Of a stretch of 64,000 nt of DNA, positions 38,879 to 49,334 are shown piece after piece. Below the pieces are notes generated by a model. The model searched no databases. It was not told the origin of the DNA and saw only the letters and a list, made by a program, of their open reading frames with translations. Each line of letters starts with the position of its first letter. The stretch's first letter is position 1. The translations under genes and the position numbers were made by a program. Origin of the DNA: Phytomonas francai (lineage: Eukaryota > Euglenozoa > Kinetoplastea > Trypanosomatida > Trypanosomatidae); contig MJCC01000012.1 in NCBI GenBank assembly GCA_001766655.1, positions 525,947 to 589,946 of the forward strand, given 5' to 3'.

Positions 38879-40276
38879 CTATTTGTACCCTCGCCAGAGT
38901 TCTCGGGAATTTAAACGCTGCGGGAATGCACAGGTATAACGTGTCACAGGCATCACAGAAAGTCCTCTCGTGGCCCTGGTGGACCTGTGATGTGTATCCC
39001 GAACCTGCCCATCATGACACCGATGAGTGCGAGTCGGCAGGCTTGTGTCCAACCCTCGAGAATCACAATCACTGGTGTAGAAGCCATGCGAAATTCCCGA
39101 TACGTCGGGAGTTGTCGTGTCAACAGCATCTTCAAAAAGTTGCCGCACCGGTGTCTCGCTAACGTCGTCCAAAATGTTAATGAGATGCCGCACTGCGGCA
39201 GCAACAGGATCGTTTATCGAGTCCTCCGCTTCCATGACATTCTTCACTAAACTTTGTGTAGCAGAGGGACGCATCCTTTGCGTCATCTCACCGGTTGACG
39301 ATGAAGGATCTGGTTGGAAGAGCCTACACCGTGTATGCATGATACGTTGTACCTTGGAGATATCACAGGCGTCCAGGGCCGCAAGCAATTCCATATAAAA
39401 TGTACCGTGGCTGTCGGATATTTTTCCCTCAGCAAGCGGTGGTGGCATTGCTGACAACACCTTTACAGGAGATCTATTCAAACTATCGCGACTGCATGAA
39501 TTGACAAGCGCCCCAGCAGAGTCAAAGGCAAGGAAGAATTGTGCAAGGCGCCGCTCGGCGGTTCGGAACTGATGCGCAAGTTCGTTGACCTGTCGTTGGA
39601 GGCATTTGAGTTGGTGGTGAACATCGTGAAGGTCATTTAAGGTTTGGTCCCGTTTGAGCTGCGTAGAGTCAATTTCATTCTCAACATAGTCTTCATCATC
39701 TAACAAGGCCGTGGTCAGGTTCATTTGCCTAATTGAGCTCATACACGGCTCTTGCCGTGTCTTGCCACCAGGAGAACAGGGAAGTGGTGGACGCTCCTGC
39801 GGGGTCTGCGGCTGTGCTAGGGGAGCCTTCGAGAAAAAAGCCTTGAGGCGCGTGGCTACCTCCTCCTCTACAAGGTGTGAGAGCTGCTGTAGGAGATCTG
39901 CCCCAACTTGGGCGCGCACCACCATCACTAACCACTCTACATCCCTGGAGGAGAGTCTGGTGTCAACCCCAGATTGAGCCAACCCATCTCCAAGCCATAG
40001 CGGTGGGTTAAGATTGTTGGTTTGGATACCCGGGACAGTCCCATTATCCACCTGAGCACCAGCTTGGTCGGCTTGCCCTGCAAGTAAACGTGGAAGAGAC
40101 TTCTTTTCAAACCTATGAAGCGCATCATCGATCATGGATTTTACCTCCAGTGATGAAGGGAAGCTAGACATAAGGTTAAAGAAATCAGACGTTTGGAAGG
40201 ACAAAATGCCCGAGACCTCGGAAGCCGTATTACGGTCATCTGGGCCTCCGTCAAAAATGTTTTCATTTTTGATCAT
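38879..40276 (-). CDS. Coiled-coil protein of unknown function, 465 residues
   Basis: No family recognised. The N-terminal third has amphipathic helices (FFNLMSSFPSSLEVKSMIDDALHRFEKKSL...). There is a proline-rich linker (APLAQPQTPQERPPLPCSP) and a predicted coiled coil around residues 200-255 (TLNDLHDVHHQLKCLQRQ, then VNELAHQFRTAERRLAQFF). The C-terminal part contains short helices (VAAAVRHLINILDDV, VRQLFEDAV) and a basic, disordered tail. The frame is uninterrupted and starts at ATG 40276. It sits between the MORN and LRR genes, which gives no functional hint beyond a possible cytoskeletal theme. Confidence 0.8.
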   Translation of the reverse strand: MIKNENIFDGGPDDRNTASEVSGILSFQTSDFFNLMSSFPSSLEVKSMIDDALHRFEKKSLPRLLAGQADQAGAQVDNGTVPGIQTNNLNPPLWLGDGLAQSGVDTRLSSRDVEWLVMVVRAQVGADLLQQLSHLVEEEVATRLKAFFSKAPLAQPQTPQERPPLPCSPGGKTRQEPCMSSIRQMNLTTALLDDEDYVENEIDSTQLKRDQTLNDLHDVHHQLKCLQRQVNELAHQFRTAERRLAQFFLAFDSAGALVNSCSRDSLNRSPVKVLSAMPPPLAEGKISDSHGTFYMELLAALDACDISKVQRIMHTRCRLFQPDPSSSTGEMTQRMRPSATQSLVKNVMEAEDSINDPVAAAVRHLINILDDVSETPVRQLFEDAVDTTTPDVSGISHGFYTSDCDSRGLDTSLPTRTHRCHDGQVRDTHHRSTRATRGLSVMPVTRYTCAFPQRLNSRELWRGYK

Positions 40277-40934
40277 TATTACGTAGTCAATATAACGGCC
40301 TCTATCCTTTTTCTTTGTTTCAGAGCAGAACTAAGGAGAAAGGGATCAAAAAATAGGGAGAGAGTGAGAGAGAGATTGGGTTCAGTATGTACTCCCCAAA
40401 GGTATTTGCTTAAAATAAATTAATAAAACTATCAAAGAATGCGAACTTGTGCTTTTCCCTTTTTTTTTTAATCCTCGTGCTAACCCTTTTCTGTACACAC
40501 CTTTTGGAATACAAAGGTGATCTTTCAGAATTCAGGAGTCTAATGTTGATAAGAAAATGCGAAAAAGGTATTCATTCATAGTCGTTGTGGGATATCGTGA
40601 AATACTCACCAACAGCCATTTAGCAAAGGAAGGCCGATCCCCAGAAAGTCTTAGGCATGCACTTAGGTTACTTCTTCCAAAAATGAGATGAACACAGTAG
40701 GGTAATAAAATTAGGTATATGTTACATCCAAATAAAAAGGTTTGTCAAACCAACGAAGTAATCGGGTGTTTTGTACGGCAGTCTAATTCTATCAAACCGA
40801 ATCAAGATGACAGTAAAAAATTGAGAGGCTTTCAAGCACCCACTCATTCGTGTTCCCAATACCTATACACATTGTAGCGTGCTACTTGTAAGATACATAA
40901 GCAAAGGAAAATGGGACAATACGATCCGAAATCC
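40277..40934. other. Intergenic, no gene seen
   Basis: AT-rich with a GA-rich stretch (40330-40380) that gives a pyrimidine tract on the transcribed strand near the 465-residue gene start. Nothing else recognised. Confidence 0.6.
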
Positions 40935-41672
40935 CTATTTCGACTCGCGCTGTGCCCGCTGCGCTGCATTATAGCGATCCAGGCGATCCCTCACCTGAGT
41001 TTGGCATGTATCGGAACACGTATAGAACACGAAGGGCAGCTCTACATGCTGGCAGAGTCGATGAAACGAGATAAAGGCGCGGTAGTTCTGTGTCGGGATG
41101 CAGCAGTTCACGCAATCTACATTCGATAGACTGGGGGCAAGCGTCACATCAGGTATGCCTTCGATTTCTACAGGATCGTATAAAGGATTATTTTCCAATG
41201 TCAACTCTTTCAGATGCTTCAAAAAAAGTAACCCTCCGGGCAGCACCTTCATATTATTATTTTCAAGATTCAGCTGCTTCAAAGATTTGAGCCTTGACGC
41301 TTCTAAAGACAAATATTCAAGCTGATTGTTCGCTAAGTTAAGGTGCTCAAGTCGGGGCAAAGAACCTAAACGTGGATTGATATGTTTGATGCGGCAGTAA
41401 CTCGCGTCTAGAACTCGTAAACACAAGAAATCTCCAATAAAACCAGGAATTTCACACAGATTGTAGTTGTTATCTATAAGAAGTAGCTCAAGCTGGCTTC
41501 TTAGCATCTTGATACTGTTTGGAAGCTCGCGAAGGCTGTGTTCATGCCGTATGATAAGACCCGATGCTTCAGATTCATACGCACATCGTATTTTTTCTTC
41601 AATGGGGTCGACACCAGTTGTTTCTTTGACCTTAGCATGGGCCTGGTGGCTGCGAGTTCGCGGTACGAGCAT
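40935..41672 (-). CDS. Leucine-rich repeat protein with Cys-rich C-terminal segment
   Basis: A 245-residue protein with about five or six LRRs between residues 38 and 165 (for example LCLRVLDASYCRIKHI, LPRLEHLNLANNQLEYLSL, LKSLKQLNLENNNMKVLP and LKHLKELTLENNPLYDP). The last repeat ends in the NPL..P cap seen in SDS22-like or ribonuclease-inhibitor-like LRR proteins. After this comes a segment with Cys 187, 190, 191, His 204, Cys 207, 219 and 223, which could bind metal. LRRs provide protein-binding surfaces; partner unknown. The ATG at 41672 is the start. Confidence 0.88.
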   Translation of the reverse strand: MLVPRTRSHQAHAKVKETTGVDPIEEKIRCAYESEASGLIIRHEHSLRELPNSIKMLRSQLELLLIDNNYNLCEIPGFIGDFLCLRVLDASYCRIKHINPRLGSLPRLEHLNLANNQLEYLSLEASRLKSLKQLNLENNNMKVLPGGLLFLKHLKELTLENNPLYDPVEIEGIPDVTLAPSLSNVDCVNCCIPTQNYRAFISFHRLCQHVELPFVFYTCSDTCQTQVRDRLDRYNAAQRAQRESK

Positions 41673-42093
41673 GTAATGTTTTCCTTTATCTTACTGCGGA
41701 CACTCTCCGTTTTCAATCAATTTACACAGAAAAATCAAATAAATAGAGAAAACACAATTAAAAATTGAACCAAATTAAACACAACTAGCAGAGTGTGAAT
41801 ATTTCGCGCATGTATATGCACGCATAAATGTGAGGAAAGAAATAAAAATGCATTTAATAATGCTAGCATCATTGATTCCACTTCCTTCTTGATATTCTTC
41901 ACACCCAAACTCTCAAGATACACCGTATTCAGGTAAAAGGAAACACTGGCACATGCCAATAGGATATTCTACACGAGTGTGCGCACTGCTTAGTGCAGCT
42001 TAAGGTCATCAGCAAGTCTAGATAAAATATCATGAGAAGGGCACTATTTGTGGTCGGAAAGTTGCCAAGTAATATAGCACTATCTATGTATCT

Positions 42094-42260
42094 ATCTATG
42101 TGCACCCACATAGATCCATACTAGAGGGCACCCTCACGGTAATTTAGTTACCGCCCATAAGCTAAGTAGCCTTTGCGCTGGTGCAGTCGTGTGTGTACTG
42201 CGTCTTGGGTTAATTGAGGCCTCAAAGCTAAGCCGTTACCATTAGGAGGGCAGCTGTGGG
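42094..42260. other. Stem-loop-rich island, possible structured RNA
   Basis: Within AT-rich spacer, three small hairpins lie close together. One is at 42094-42115 (9-bp stem ATCTATGTG, 4-base loop), one at 42137-42153 (6-bp stem CGGTAA, 5-base loop) and one at 42183-42201 (5-bp stem GCAGT, 9-base loop). The word AAGCTAAG occurs twice nearby. Composition is more GC-rich than the flanks. No match to tRNA, spliced leader or U-snRNA was seen, so the call is only that the island is structured. Confidence 0.35.
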
Positions 42261-42494
42261 TTAGACAAAAATAAATGTATAATTTTTTGAGAAAGTATTT
42301 CTCCTCTCTTCGCACAGCAATAGCAACTTTTCTTCATTTTAGACTATCATGATAAATTTCAATGCATCAATGACTCCATGTGAAGAATGACGAGCTAGTG
42401 CTATTCGAGCCTAAGTTTAAAATTGAAAGAAGCAAAATATACAGTAAAATCTAAATTGCAAAACTGTTTATTCTAATTATTACTCGCGAATTTG

Positions 42495-42530
42495 GGAGGA
42501 GGAGGAGGAGGAGGAGAGGGGGGGTGGGGG
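42495..42530. repeat. (GGA)n and G-run patch
   Basis: Seven or so GGA units followed by runs of seven and five G; a potential G-quadruplex-forming sequence on the plus strand. Confidence 0.8.
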
Positions 42531-43170
42531 ACGAAGCATGCATACTATTTAGGATGCCATTTTCGTTGAGTAAGTGTTTAATCGAAGAGGGGCCTAGTTT
42601 AATATTCTAATTCAACATAGAAGTAAACCTGTATAGACTTAGGAAACGCAGTTGATAAAGGTCCCTCTGCAACTCTAGAGACAGGCTTTATATTTCCTTC
42701 TAAATTTGTGAGGTCGCTAAAATCACCTACATCCGACTCGGTTACTACAAAACACTAGTAAAAAGAACCGCAACCATAGAAATCAGCACATAAGGTAGAA
42801 AACGAAACACACACACACACACACACAAAGAAAGACTAAAACGAGCTCCACAAATGGAGCTGGAGTTAGCCCTAGGAAAGCATCTCAATCTGAGCTACAA
42901 AATATGAGAATACATTCTAACGCAATCCTTTAGCACTCAGATATTAGAGAAAAATGCAATACAAATCTGGCTGCATAGTAAGAGGGGTGAAAGAATAAAA
43001 ATACTTTCTTATTTTTGGAGAGTAAGCACGTAGCACAGATTTAAATAAAAACTAAACTATACTAAGTGAATAAAACCTAAAATGCACAGCAAAGACACCA
43101 TCCTATGTAATTCCTATTTCTGTGAAAATTAAAATGTTGCAGGCGTTCAATGCCGTTAACAAAGAGAACA

Positions 43171-43455
43171 GCCTTAATACGATGCCAGCGTTTGGTATCC
43201 TGAACTCAGTGAAGAAGCTAAGGGACGGCTGCCTTTTCTATACGCAGTTCAGATTGCAGGCGCGGGGGAGTTGTGGCTACGGCGATCGGCCCAGAAGCAG
43301 AGTTCCGATTGGGGTGCCCGGAGTCAGGCTTCCCCTCCTACCCACTTCTCAGTGCTTCGCGTATTGTACAATTCAATTGCACAGCTCCACGCCAGTCGAG
43401 GTCGCTATCTGGAGGGATACCGCCCTTCATGCAATATTATAACAAACACACAACT
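43171..43455 (+). mobile_element. Dispersed repeat, copy A (285 bp, full length)
   Basis: Starts GCCTTAATACGATGCC and ends AACAAACACACAACT. It is identical to the copy at 49335-49619 except for one synonymous base seen. Unique flanks begin sharply on both sides. It carries a plus-strand open frame, ATG at 43182 to TAA at 43442, coding for 86 residues beginning MPAFGILNSVKKLRDGC. A CA/A-rich 3' tail and the sharp ends resemble a short non-autonomous retroposon. I see no match to RIME, NARTc or SIDER elements from memory and no target duplication. Confidence 0.8.
43182..43442 (+). CDS. Open frame inside the dispersed repeat (86 residues)
   Basis: The predicted peptide starts MPAFGILNSVKKLRDGCLF and continues through GYGDRPRSRVPIGVPGVRL to ILstop. 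It is kept exactly in the second full copy; the only base difference changes AAG to AAA. The third copy truncates it. It is on the strand opposite to all genes, so expression as part of the polycistron would need a separate promoter. It is of unknown function and may be non-coding sequence that happens to be open. Included because its conservation is striking. Confidence 0.3.
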   Translation: MPAFGILNSVKKLRDGCLFYTQFRLQARGSCGYGDRPRSRVPIGVPGVRLPLLPTSQCFAYCTIQLHSSTPVEVAIWRDTALHAIL

Positions 43456-43571
43456 CCGACAAATGGCTCAATTTGTGGAATAGAAGACAAACGCACTCAG
43501 TCTCTGCATTTCCTCAATAAAAGCTCCAGTAACATAACCAGTCCACTCCCACGCAAGTGCTGCTTACAACT

Positions 43572-45851
43572 TTAATTCAGTTCCATGGGCGGCGGCATAG
43601 AATCATCGGACGGGCATTTCTGGCTATACTTTTGTGGAGTAGCTTCTAGGATTAGTGGGCGCGGCGGCGACATCCGCGCCGTGTTTTGGACACAAATTGA
43701 AGGTGTATGTATCATATTAGCTTGTTGCCCAGCGGGTATATTTAGGGTTTCCTCAAATGCAATGCCCTCATGAGTTCTTGAATCCTTTTTGCCCACAGCT
43801 GGCTGCATCACGCTTGATGCAACAGTATCCCCAGTTACGTCTTCCGACATGCATTGGTTCATATTCATTTCCAGTGCGGCATCAAAGTTAATAGAGGTGG
43901 TGGATGCTGTTTGTGTACTGCATTCCTTGACTGAACCCATATATGGTGCGATGATATATTGATTTGTATGGGGATCAAGCGTGACGTAAGACAGGTTGGC
44001 TGTTGCATTGACCTCCGAATCTAAAGTCTTATTCGCTAGAAGAGACGAATCAGGAATCGACTTGTTCGCACTCGATGCAAGCAGGGCGTCCACACTATTA
44101 TTGATGGACGGGACTTGCACAGGTGGCGACATGGCCTGCCGCCAGTTTGGGATCGGAGAGGCAACAGGTATGGTGGTGGAGACTCCAGCTTTAGAGACTT
44201 TTGAAGAGGAAGAGGTGTCTCCCAGCGCATATGGGCCTTGCAAACTCACTCTGTTGGAGGTGACCTCGAGAAAGCTGTCGTTATTGCTAGAGGTTGTGTA
44301 CGGAGTAAAAGAGTCATCAGGTCGATTCTGAGAGTTGAAACGCAATTCGGGATCGACTCCCATAATGTTCCGAATTCCTTTGAATTCCTTAAAGGCTTTT
44401 TCGGTTTCAGGTTGCCCCTGAGCGTTAGGTATGTTGTCTAGTTGCTGCCGTCGTTTATGCTGTTCTGCTTGGACACGCTGCTCTAGCTGCTTAGCCGTCG
44501 AGGCGTATTGATCGACAGCTTCGATGTCCTCTTTGCGCAATCCTTCTACTACCGCGATCTCCCGCTCTAAATAGTGAAGCCTCTCATTGGGGTTGTGCGT
44601 AGACTCCAAAACAATATGCTCAGTGCCATCATCACTAGTCTGTCGCGCGGCACCACGTGGAGTCTGATCTACACCCAACTCGTCGTTCCATGAAGTCATC
44701 TCGGGTTCTGGGATCGGGCTGCTTTGACTAAGCACTTCTTCTGCGTGAAGTAGCGGGTGGTGGAATATGGTGGTAGTGTAATCGCACGCAAGCTTTTGAG
44801 CTTCGTCCACTAGCTCCTCAAGCTGCTGGAGGGAGCTGGGCCGGTCCTGCAGAAGCTCCTCTAGCTGCTGGCGCTGAGACTTGAGCTGAAGAAGTTGCTG
44901 TCGCATGCGAGATTCGATCGCCTTTTCCTCTTGTGTGAGATGCTGAGAAAGCGTCGCGATAGTGCTCTGCATCTTCTGCAGCCGAGCCTCTTCAAGCGAT
45001 TTTTGAGATTCCACAGCGCTGAGATCTCTAGCCAGGTTTGCTTTCTGTCGTTTAACAGCGTCCAGTTTCCGCATGATGCCGTTCGTGATGTTCTCCTGCC
45101 TCTGCTCGACCAACATGTACGTCTCGTTCATCCCCTCGCGCAGCGATGCGTATGAATCCTGTGCCCGGATGATACCTGTCTTTGAGACCCGGTTCCCCGT
45201 TTGTAGATCCTCCACTGCTTGTCGGAGTTCCTTAATAGACATCGCCTCGGCCTCCATCTCGTATTGCTCTAGCGGTGGCTGCATCAGTAGTGGGTCCTCA
45301 CGCGGGGTGCACACCGTGGTCGTGGGCAAGCTCTGCACGGTAAGTGACCTGTCCTGGTCAAAGAGACCAGCAATGAGCGGTGGGGTCATGGCACTTTCGC
45401 TTGCGCGAGATCCTACGGCATGTGGCTTGTGGGAGTGGACAGCTGTCGTCCGAACACGCTCGCTGCTCGCCCCGCGCTGCGGGATCGTTCTGTGGGACGA
45501 CTGTGCCGTGTGTGAGTCCATACTGCTGCTCATGGGACGAATTCCGCGCGAGCTGCGCGGGTCCACAGCCTCCGAGTGACGTGAGCTTTCCCTGGTCGCT
45601 GTGGTACTGGAGACCGAGCGCCGCACAGAAGGCCAGCGCATCGAGGCGGTCAGGTTCATCTCTGGCAAAGCGGCCGCAATACGGGGCGGGGTCGTGGTGC
45701 TTACAAAGAGTGAGGTGGAGCTACTGGGAAGGCTTCCCTGGTAGTTCGTGGTGTGAACTCCCGGCGAGTTGGACATGTGATTCCCCGTAAGCTGTTGTAT
45801 CTGCTGCTGCTGATTGGAAGAGTGTCCAGCTTGAGTGCGGCAAGTTGGCAT
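43572..45851 (-). CDS. Coiled-coil protein, 759 residues, CCDC6-like central rod
   Basis: No exact family. The N-terminal 190 residues are Q, S, T and P rich. A central coiled coil runs from about residue 220 to 400 (ELRQAVEDLQ, QRQENITNGIMRKLDAVKRQ, LARDLSAVESQKSLEEARLQ, HLTQEEKAIESRMRQQLLQL). Its wording, with N-x-I/L-x-x-K-L-x-A-x-K-R blocks, is reminiscent of CCDC6-type rods; this is weak evidence. A shorter coil occurs near 490-540. The tail is disordered and ends MELN. The open frame begins far upstream with TTG at 45998. A long T tract followed by CAG (AG at 45966-45967) marks a likely splice acceptor, so the next ATG at 45851 is taken as start. Confidence 0.8.
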   Translation of the reverse strand: MPTCRTQAGHSSNQQQQIQQLTGNHMSNSPGVHTTNYQGSLPSSSTSLFVSTTTPPRIAAALPEMNLTASMRWPSVRRSVSSTTATRESSRHSEAVDPRSSRGIRPMSSSMDSHTAQSSHRTIPQRGASSERVRTTAVHSHKPHAVGSRASESAMTPPLIAGLFDQDRSLTVQSLPTTTVCTPREDPLLMQPPLEQYEMEAEAMSIKELRQAVEDLQTGNRVSKTGIIRAQDSYASLREGMNETYMLVEQRQENITNGIMRKLDAVKRQKANLARDLSAVESQKSLEEARLQKMQSTIATLSQHLTQEEKAIESRMRQQLLQLKSQRQQLEELLQDRPSSLQQLEELVDEAQKLACDYTTTIFHHPLLHAEEVLSQSSPIPEPEMTSWNDELGVDQTPRGAARQTSDDGTEHIVLESTHNPNERLHYLEREIAVVEGLRKEDIEAVDQYASTAKQLEQRVQAEQHKRRQQLDNIPNAQGQPETEKAFKEFKGIRNIMGVDPELRFNSQNRPDDSFTPYTTSSNNDSFLEVTSNRVSLQGPYALGDTSSSSKVSKAGVSTTIPVASPIPNWRQAMSPPVQVPSINNSVDALLASSANKSIPDSSLLANKTLDSEVNATANLSYVTLDPHTNQYIIAPYMGSVKECSTQTASTTSINFDAALEMNMNQCMSEDVTGDTVASSVMQPAVGKKDSRTHEGIAFEETLNIPAGQQANMIHTPSICVQNTARMSPPRPLILEATPQKYSQKCPSDDSMPPPMELN

Positions 45852-45965
45852 GCCAACACAAAGATACAGATATAAAGGCTTTCGCTCCGCTATCCTCCCT
45901 TCGATTTGTTTAGATCTCTCTGCTACTTCTTTTCCCCTATGTAGTCTAAAATATTCCACTCTTTT

Positions 45966-45994
45966 CTGCAATCCAAAAAAAAAAAAAAGAAAGC
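45966..45994 (-). promoter_or_regulatory. Candidate trans-splice acceptor for the 759-residue coiled-coil gene
   Basis: Transcribed strand shows an uninterrupted T tract, then GGATTGCAG. It leaves a leader of about 115 bases before the ATG at 45851 and excludes the upstream TTG-started frame. Confidence 0.6.
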
Positions 45995-47263
45995 TCAACC
46001 AAATACAGACAAAACCAATTTTTTGTTTGTAATAAAAAATGTAAGAAAAGCTTAAGGCAGGGAAAGTATTCCAAAAATGCAGCCGAGAAAGTTGAGATGT
46101 GAAAAAAAGTGTATTTTTTCAACAAACCATAATTTATCTATCTATCTGAATGCCGATAGATCTGGTTGGGGGCTCGAAAACCCCTATTTGAAGCCCTCGT
46201 TAGTCGAAAGATCGTTTTTCCTTTCCCAATGTGTTCGCGATGAATTCTCGGAAAACGTAGAAAACATAGTAAAAGAAAGAAGTAAATATAAAAGCATGAC
46301 GTCATTCCTATTATGCAGTTGTACAAGACATATCGTGACTCATATCTATCATACTGAATATAAACAGTAATTCCAGTTAAGTGGTATAGAGAATAGTATT
46401 TCTGTTACAATATATATGTGCACATTAAAGTAAATACCCTTCGATCCCGCCTCCCATATCGTAATATAGAGTTGTTATAGATAAAAGCGCATCGGCTGCG
46501 AGAACGGGGTCCACTTACAACATTTTAAAACATACGAACTCACGAACACGACAGCATTATAATAAAGCAAAAGGGAAAAAATAAATAAATCAAAACATAA
46601 ATTGCAAAACAACAAAGCCTCAAAACAGTTACCACTTTTAGGTTACTTTATTTACTGTAACACAGCATGGGAATCATCTCCTAGATATGCATACACGCAC
46701 GCAAACATACATATGAATAAATACACTTTAAGTGAACACAAATGAGCATCTATGGAAAGACCAACACCTTACGGGATCAATGATCCCACTAACGTTACAA
46801 ACAAAGGGAAAACATTTTAAGTTGGTATAATCATTTTGGTCTTAAAAAAGTCAACATGTAGGAAACATATAAGTAAAAAAAAAAAGAAACAAAGCAAAAG
46901 GTATTTTATATAGTACACAAGATTTTTTTGATTCCTTTAATGCATTTTTTTTTTAATCTCCTTAAAGTTACAGAAAAACATATTATTATTTATTTAACTG
47001 TTCCTTTTCTGCCCCGGGTCTGATTTACAATCTTCGATTTGATACTTAGTATGATCTACTTCAACTATTTATTTACTTCACTCATTTTTTAGACTGCTTG
47101 TTACACGGAATTTTTTTTATCAAACGTGAATCTTCGTATTATAGGGACACTGCCTATTTCTATAAAAGTGTAGTCTTGTAACAAGGCACGTAGTAAAAGT
47201 TTACTTTTATATTTTATACTGATAGTCACCCTTCTGACGTCCGCTCCATCTTCCCATTTCATT

Positions 47264-47285
47264 TATTATTATTATTATTATTATT
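47264..47285. repeat. (ATT)n microsatellite
   Basis: About seven ATT units in intergenic DNA. Confidence 0.9.
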
Positions 47286-47773
47286 GGTAATCATCAGCTT
47301 CTTAATTTTGCCTTAAGTAGAAAATATTAGTGATTACCATTTTACCATTTTATTGTACCCCATTACGATTGGTACGGTCTTCATTATTTACATTTTCGAC
47401 ACCATCTCATTGTTGACTTTCCCCTCCTCTAATTGTCAATAGACATATATGTATGCAAAAGTAGGTAAATAATGAAATACAATGTGATTAACTGAGATTG
47501 AAGGCGAATTACTGCCTACGATACAAATACAGCGTGACTAAACAAAGACTTCTAACCTTATCACAATATATAGACACCTTTGTTTGGTAAAGAAGTTTTC
47601 ACTGGAATGCTTCAAAACAAAAAGAAATTGGAAACCCCTCGGTGCAGCATTTGACTTTGAAGGAAAAAATCTACTCCAATAACACAAAAACACAAAGTTT
47701 TTCTCAATTTTAAGAACACAAATTAAATAAAAGTATGGATGTTGCAGAAAAGGAGGAAAAAGCTCTGACCTCT

Positions 47774-48844
47774 TTATGCTGGACTGTAAGGTGGTGGTGC
47801 CGCAGTGTAGGAGGGGGTTCCACGAGACGACACAATACTCTGAGTATACACCCCCCCCGATAAAAAGGGAGTGTTGACCACGCCGCCGTTGCATCCTGCA
47901 ACCATGCTGTATTCTGGAGGATCACCGTAGCTCGACACGAAAGCATGCTGAGGATGCGTCTGCGTTGAACTTCCATTGAGAAACATAGTGCTAGGTGAAG
48001 GCTCTGCAGCTGCCGGCAGCGTGTACCTCGGAAGTGGTGAAATCGGGGGGGAGTTGACTGTCGTGGATGGCGTGTATTGCATTATTTTTTTATTTGCAAC
48101 AGGCTTAAGCAGGAAGACACCATTCAGATTGCGTAGTATAATGTTGTCAGCAGGTTGTGCAGTGGCCGAGGTGGGAAGCATATAATTGCCCGCCATGGGG
48201 GAATTTTCCAACGTTGGCATCCTTGACATCGACAAAGGAGTAGTTTTGGCGATGGCCTCCGCGAACGATGGCGGTGCCTTCACCGCGGTGATGCCAGGAC
48301 TTATATGAGGAATTCCAGAGTAGGGAAACACACTTGCCCCGATAATGGGTGTGCCCCCGTACACCGGTGGCGGCGGTGGCGGTGGTGGCAGCACACCATG
48401 TAGAGCTGGTGTTTTCTTTTCAGGGACCGTGCTGCTGCCTTCCACTATAAACCCATTATTGCTTTGAGATGCGTTGCAAGAGGGGCCTGTTGGGAACTCC
48501 CCGGAGGCGTTGAACGAGTTTTCAAACATATTGGGTACAAAAATAGAAAATGTCGCCAAAGGTCCTTCTTCACTCTCGTTGGATGTGGCATCGTCGTCAG
48601 CTGTGGCTACTTGTGTTACCTCATTCAGAAGCCGCTGCAGGATCTTATTATTACTTTCAAGATCGTCATTATCAGAAAAAAGACTTCCAGAGCGAGGAGA
48701 CACCACTGTATTGTTGATTGTGATCAGGGTAGTTGCGGTAAGTCCTTCTGTGCTAATATCTCCTCCTATACCTGTAGACTGCAGAGTTGATGCTTCTGTA
48801 GACAGATTGGGTGCACCATCTACAGCAGGGCACGCTTTAGGCAT
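47774..48844 (-). CDS. Proline-rich protein of unknown function, 356 residues
   Basis: Not recognised. Largely disordered composition rich in S, T, P, N and V. There is an eight-proline run (LPPPPPPPPVYGG) in the middle and several tyrosine/proline words near the end (PPEYSMVAGC, GVYTQSIVSSRG, SYTAAPPPYSPA). Such PPxY/polyproline motifs can bind WW or SH3-type domains, and trypanosomatid RNA-binding proteins often have similar tails, but no RNA-binding domain is visible. The longest frame begins with TTG at 48910; the first ATG is 48844. It is interrupted by no stop and has coding-like composition, so it is probably real. Confidence 0.7.
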   Translation of the reverse strand: MPKACPAVDGAPNLSTEASTLQSTGIGGDISTEGLTATTLITINNTVVSPRSGSLFSDNDDLESNNKILQRLLNEVTQVATADDDATSNESEEGPLATFSIFVPNMFENSFNASGEFPTGPSCNASQSNNGFIVEGSSTVPEKKTPALHGVLPPPPPPPPVYGGTPIIGASVFPYSGIPHISPGITAVKAPPSFAEAIAKTTPLSMSRMPTLENSPMAGNYMLPTSATAQPADNIILRNLNGVFLLKPVANKKIMQYTPSTTVNSPPISPLPRYTLPAAAEPSPSTMFLNGSSTQTHPQHAFVSSYGDPPEYSMVAGCNGGVVNTPFLSGGVYTQSIVSSRGTPSYTAAPPPYSPA

Positions 48845-49334
48845 AGCCTCGGAAACGTTACTATTTCCTTTGATTTTCCTACTTTTTACCAAACAAGGAA
48901 CGTGAAACAAGAAAGGTGACTAAAAGCAACAAAACCTTTAATAAATTAATTACTAAATATTTACCTCCCTATCCTTAATACTTGTTAAACAGTAAGACCA
49001 AAGGTGAAAAGTAAGAGAAGGTAAAGGAAAAAGTAAAAGCAAAATTATTTAGTACACAAACAAATACAGTAAATTCCTCTAAAGTGATGATGCATGCAAT
49101 GCTTTGAGACAAAGTCTTACTTCTTCACATAAAATCAGCGTCGTTTTGATGAATTATTTTTTTTGTTACTTGGAAGTGCACCTCGGTCCCCTAGATCACG
49201 CTAAGAGAGGCTAATAAGAGTTGTTGTGAGTTTTAGCCAGTGACCAAGCTAACATTAATGAAACAATGCCACATATGTATTTTGATTCACATTTAATTTG
49301 TACCGAGTATTAATACACTCTATTGCAGCATACC

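Larger units (their letters stand above)
41673..43571. other. Gene-free stretch with a dispersed-repeat copy and a stem-loop-rich island
   Basis: Contains repeat copy A at 43171-43455, a GC-richer island with stem-loops at 42094-42260, a GGA-repeat and G-rich patch at 42495-42530, and a short CA repeat at 42810-42827. No protein gene outside the repeat. Confidence 0.65.
45852..47773. other. Gene-free stretch of 1.9 kb
   Basis: Right part is the leader of the coiled-coil gene (45852-45965) with its acceptor, then AT-rich spacer. Simple sequences: ATT repeat at 47264-47285, CTAT repeats near 46139. No gene seen; frames at 46077-46370 and 47538-47894 are low complexity. Confidence 0.6.

Noticed and set aside
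47538..47976. Overlapping frames next to the proline-rich gene
   Set aside because: They are shadow frames of the 47774-48844 gene or begin with non-ATG codons in spacer.
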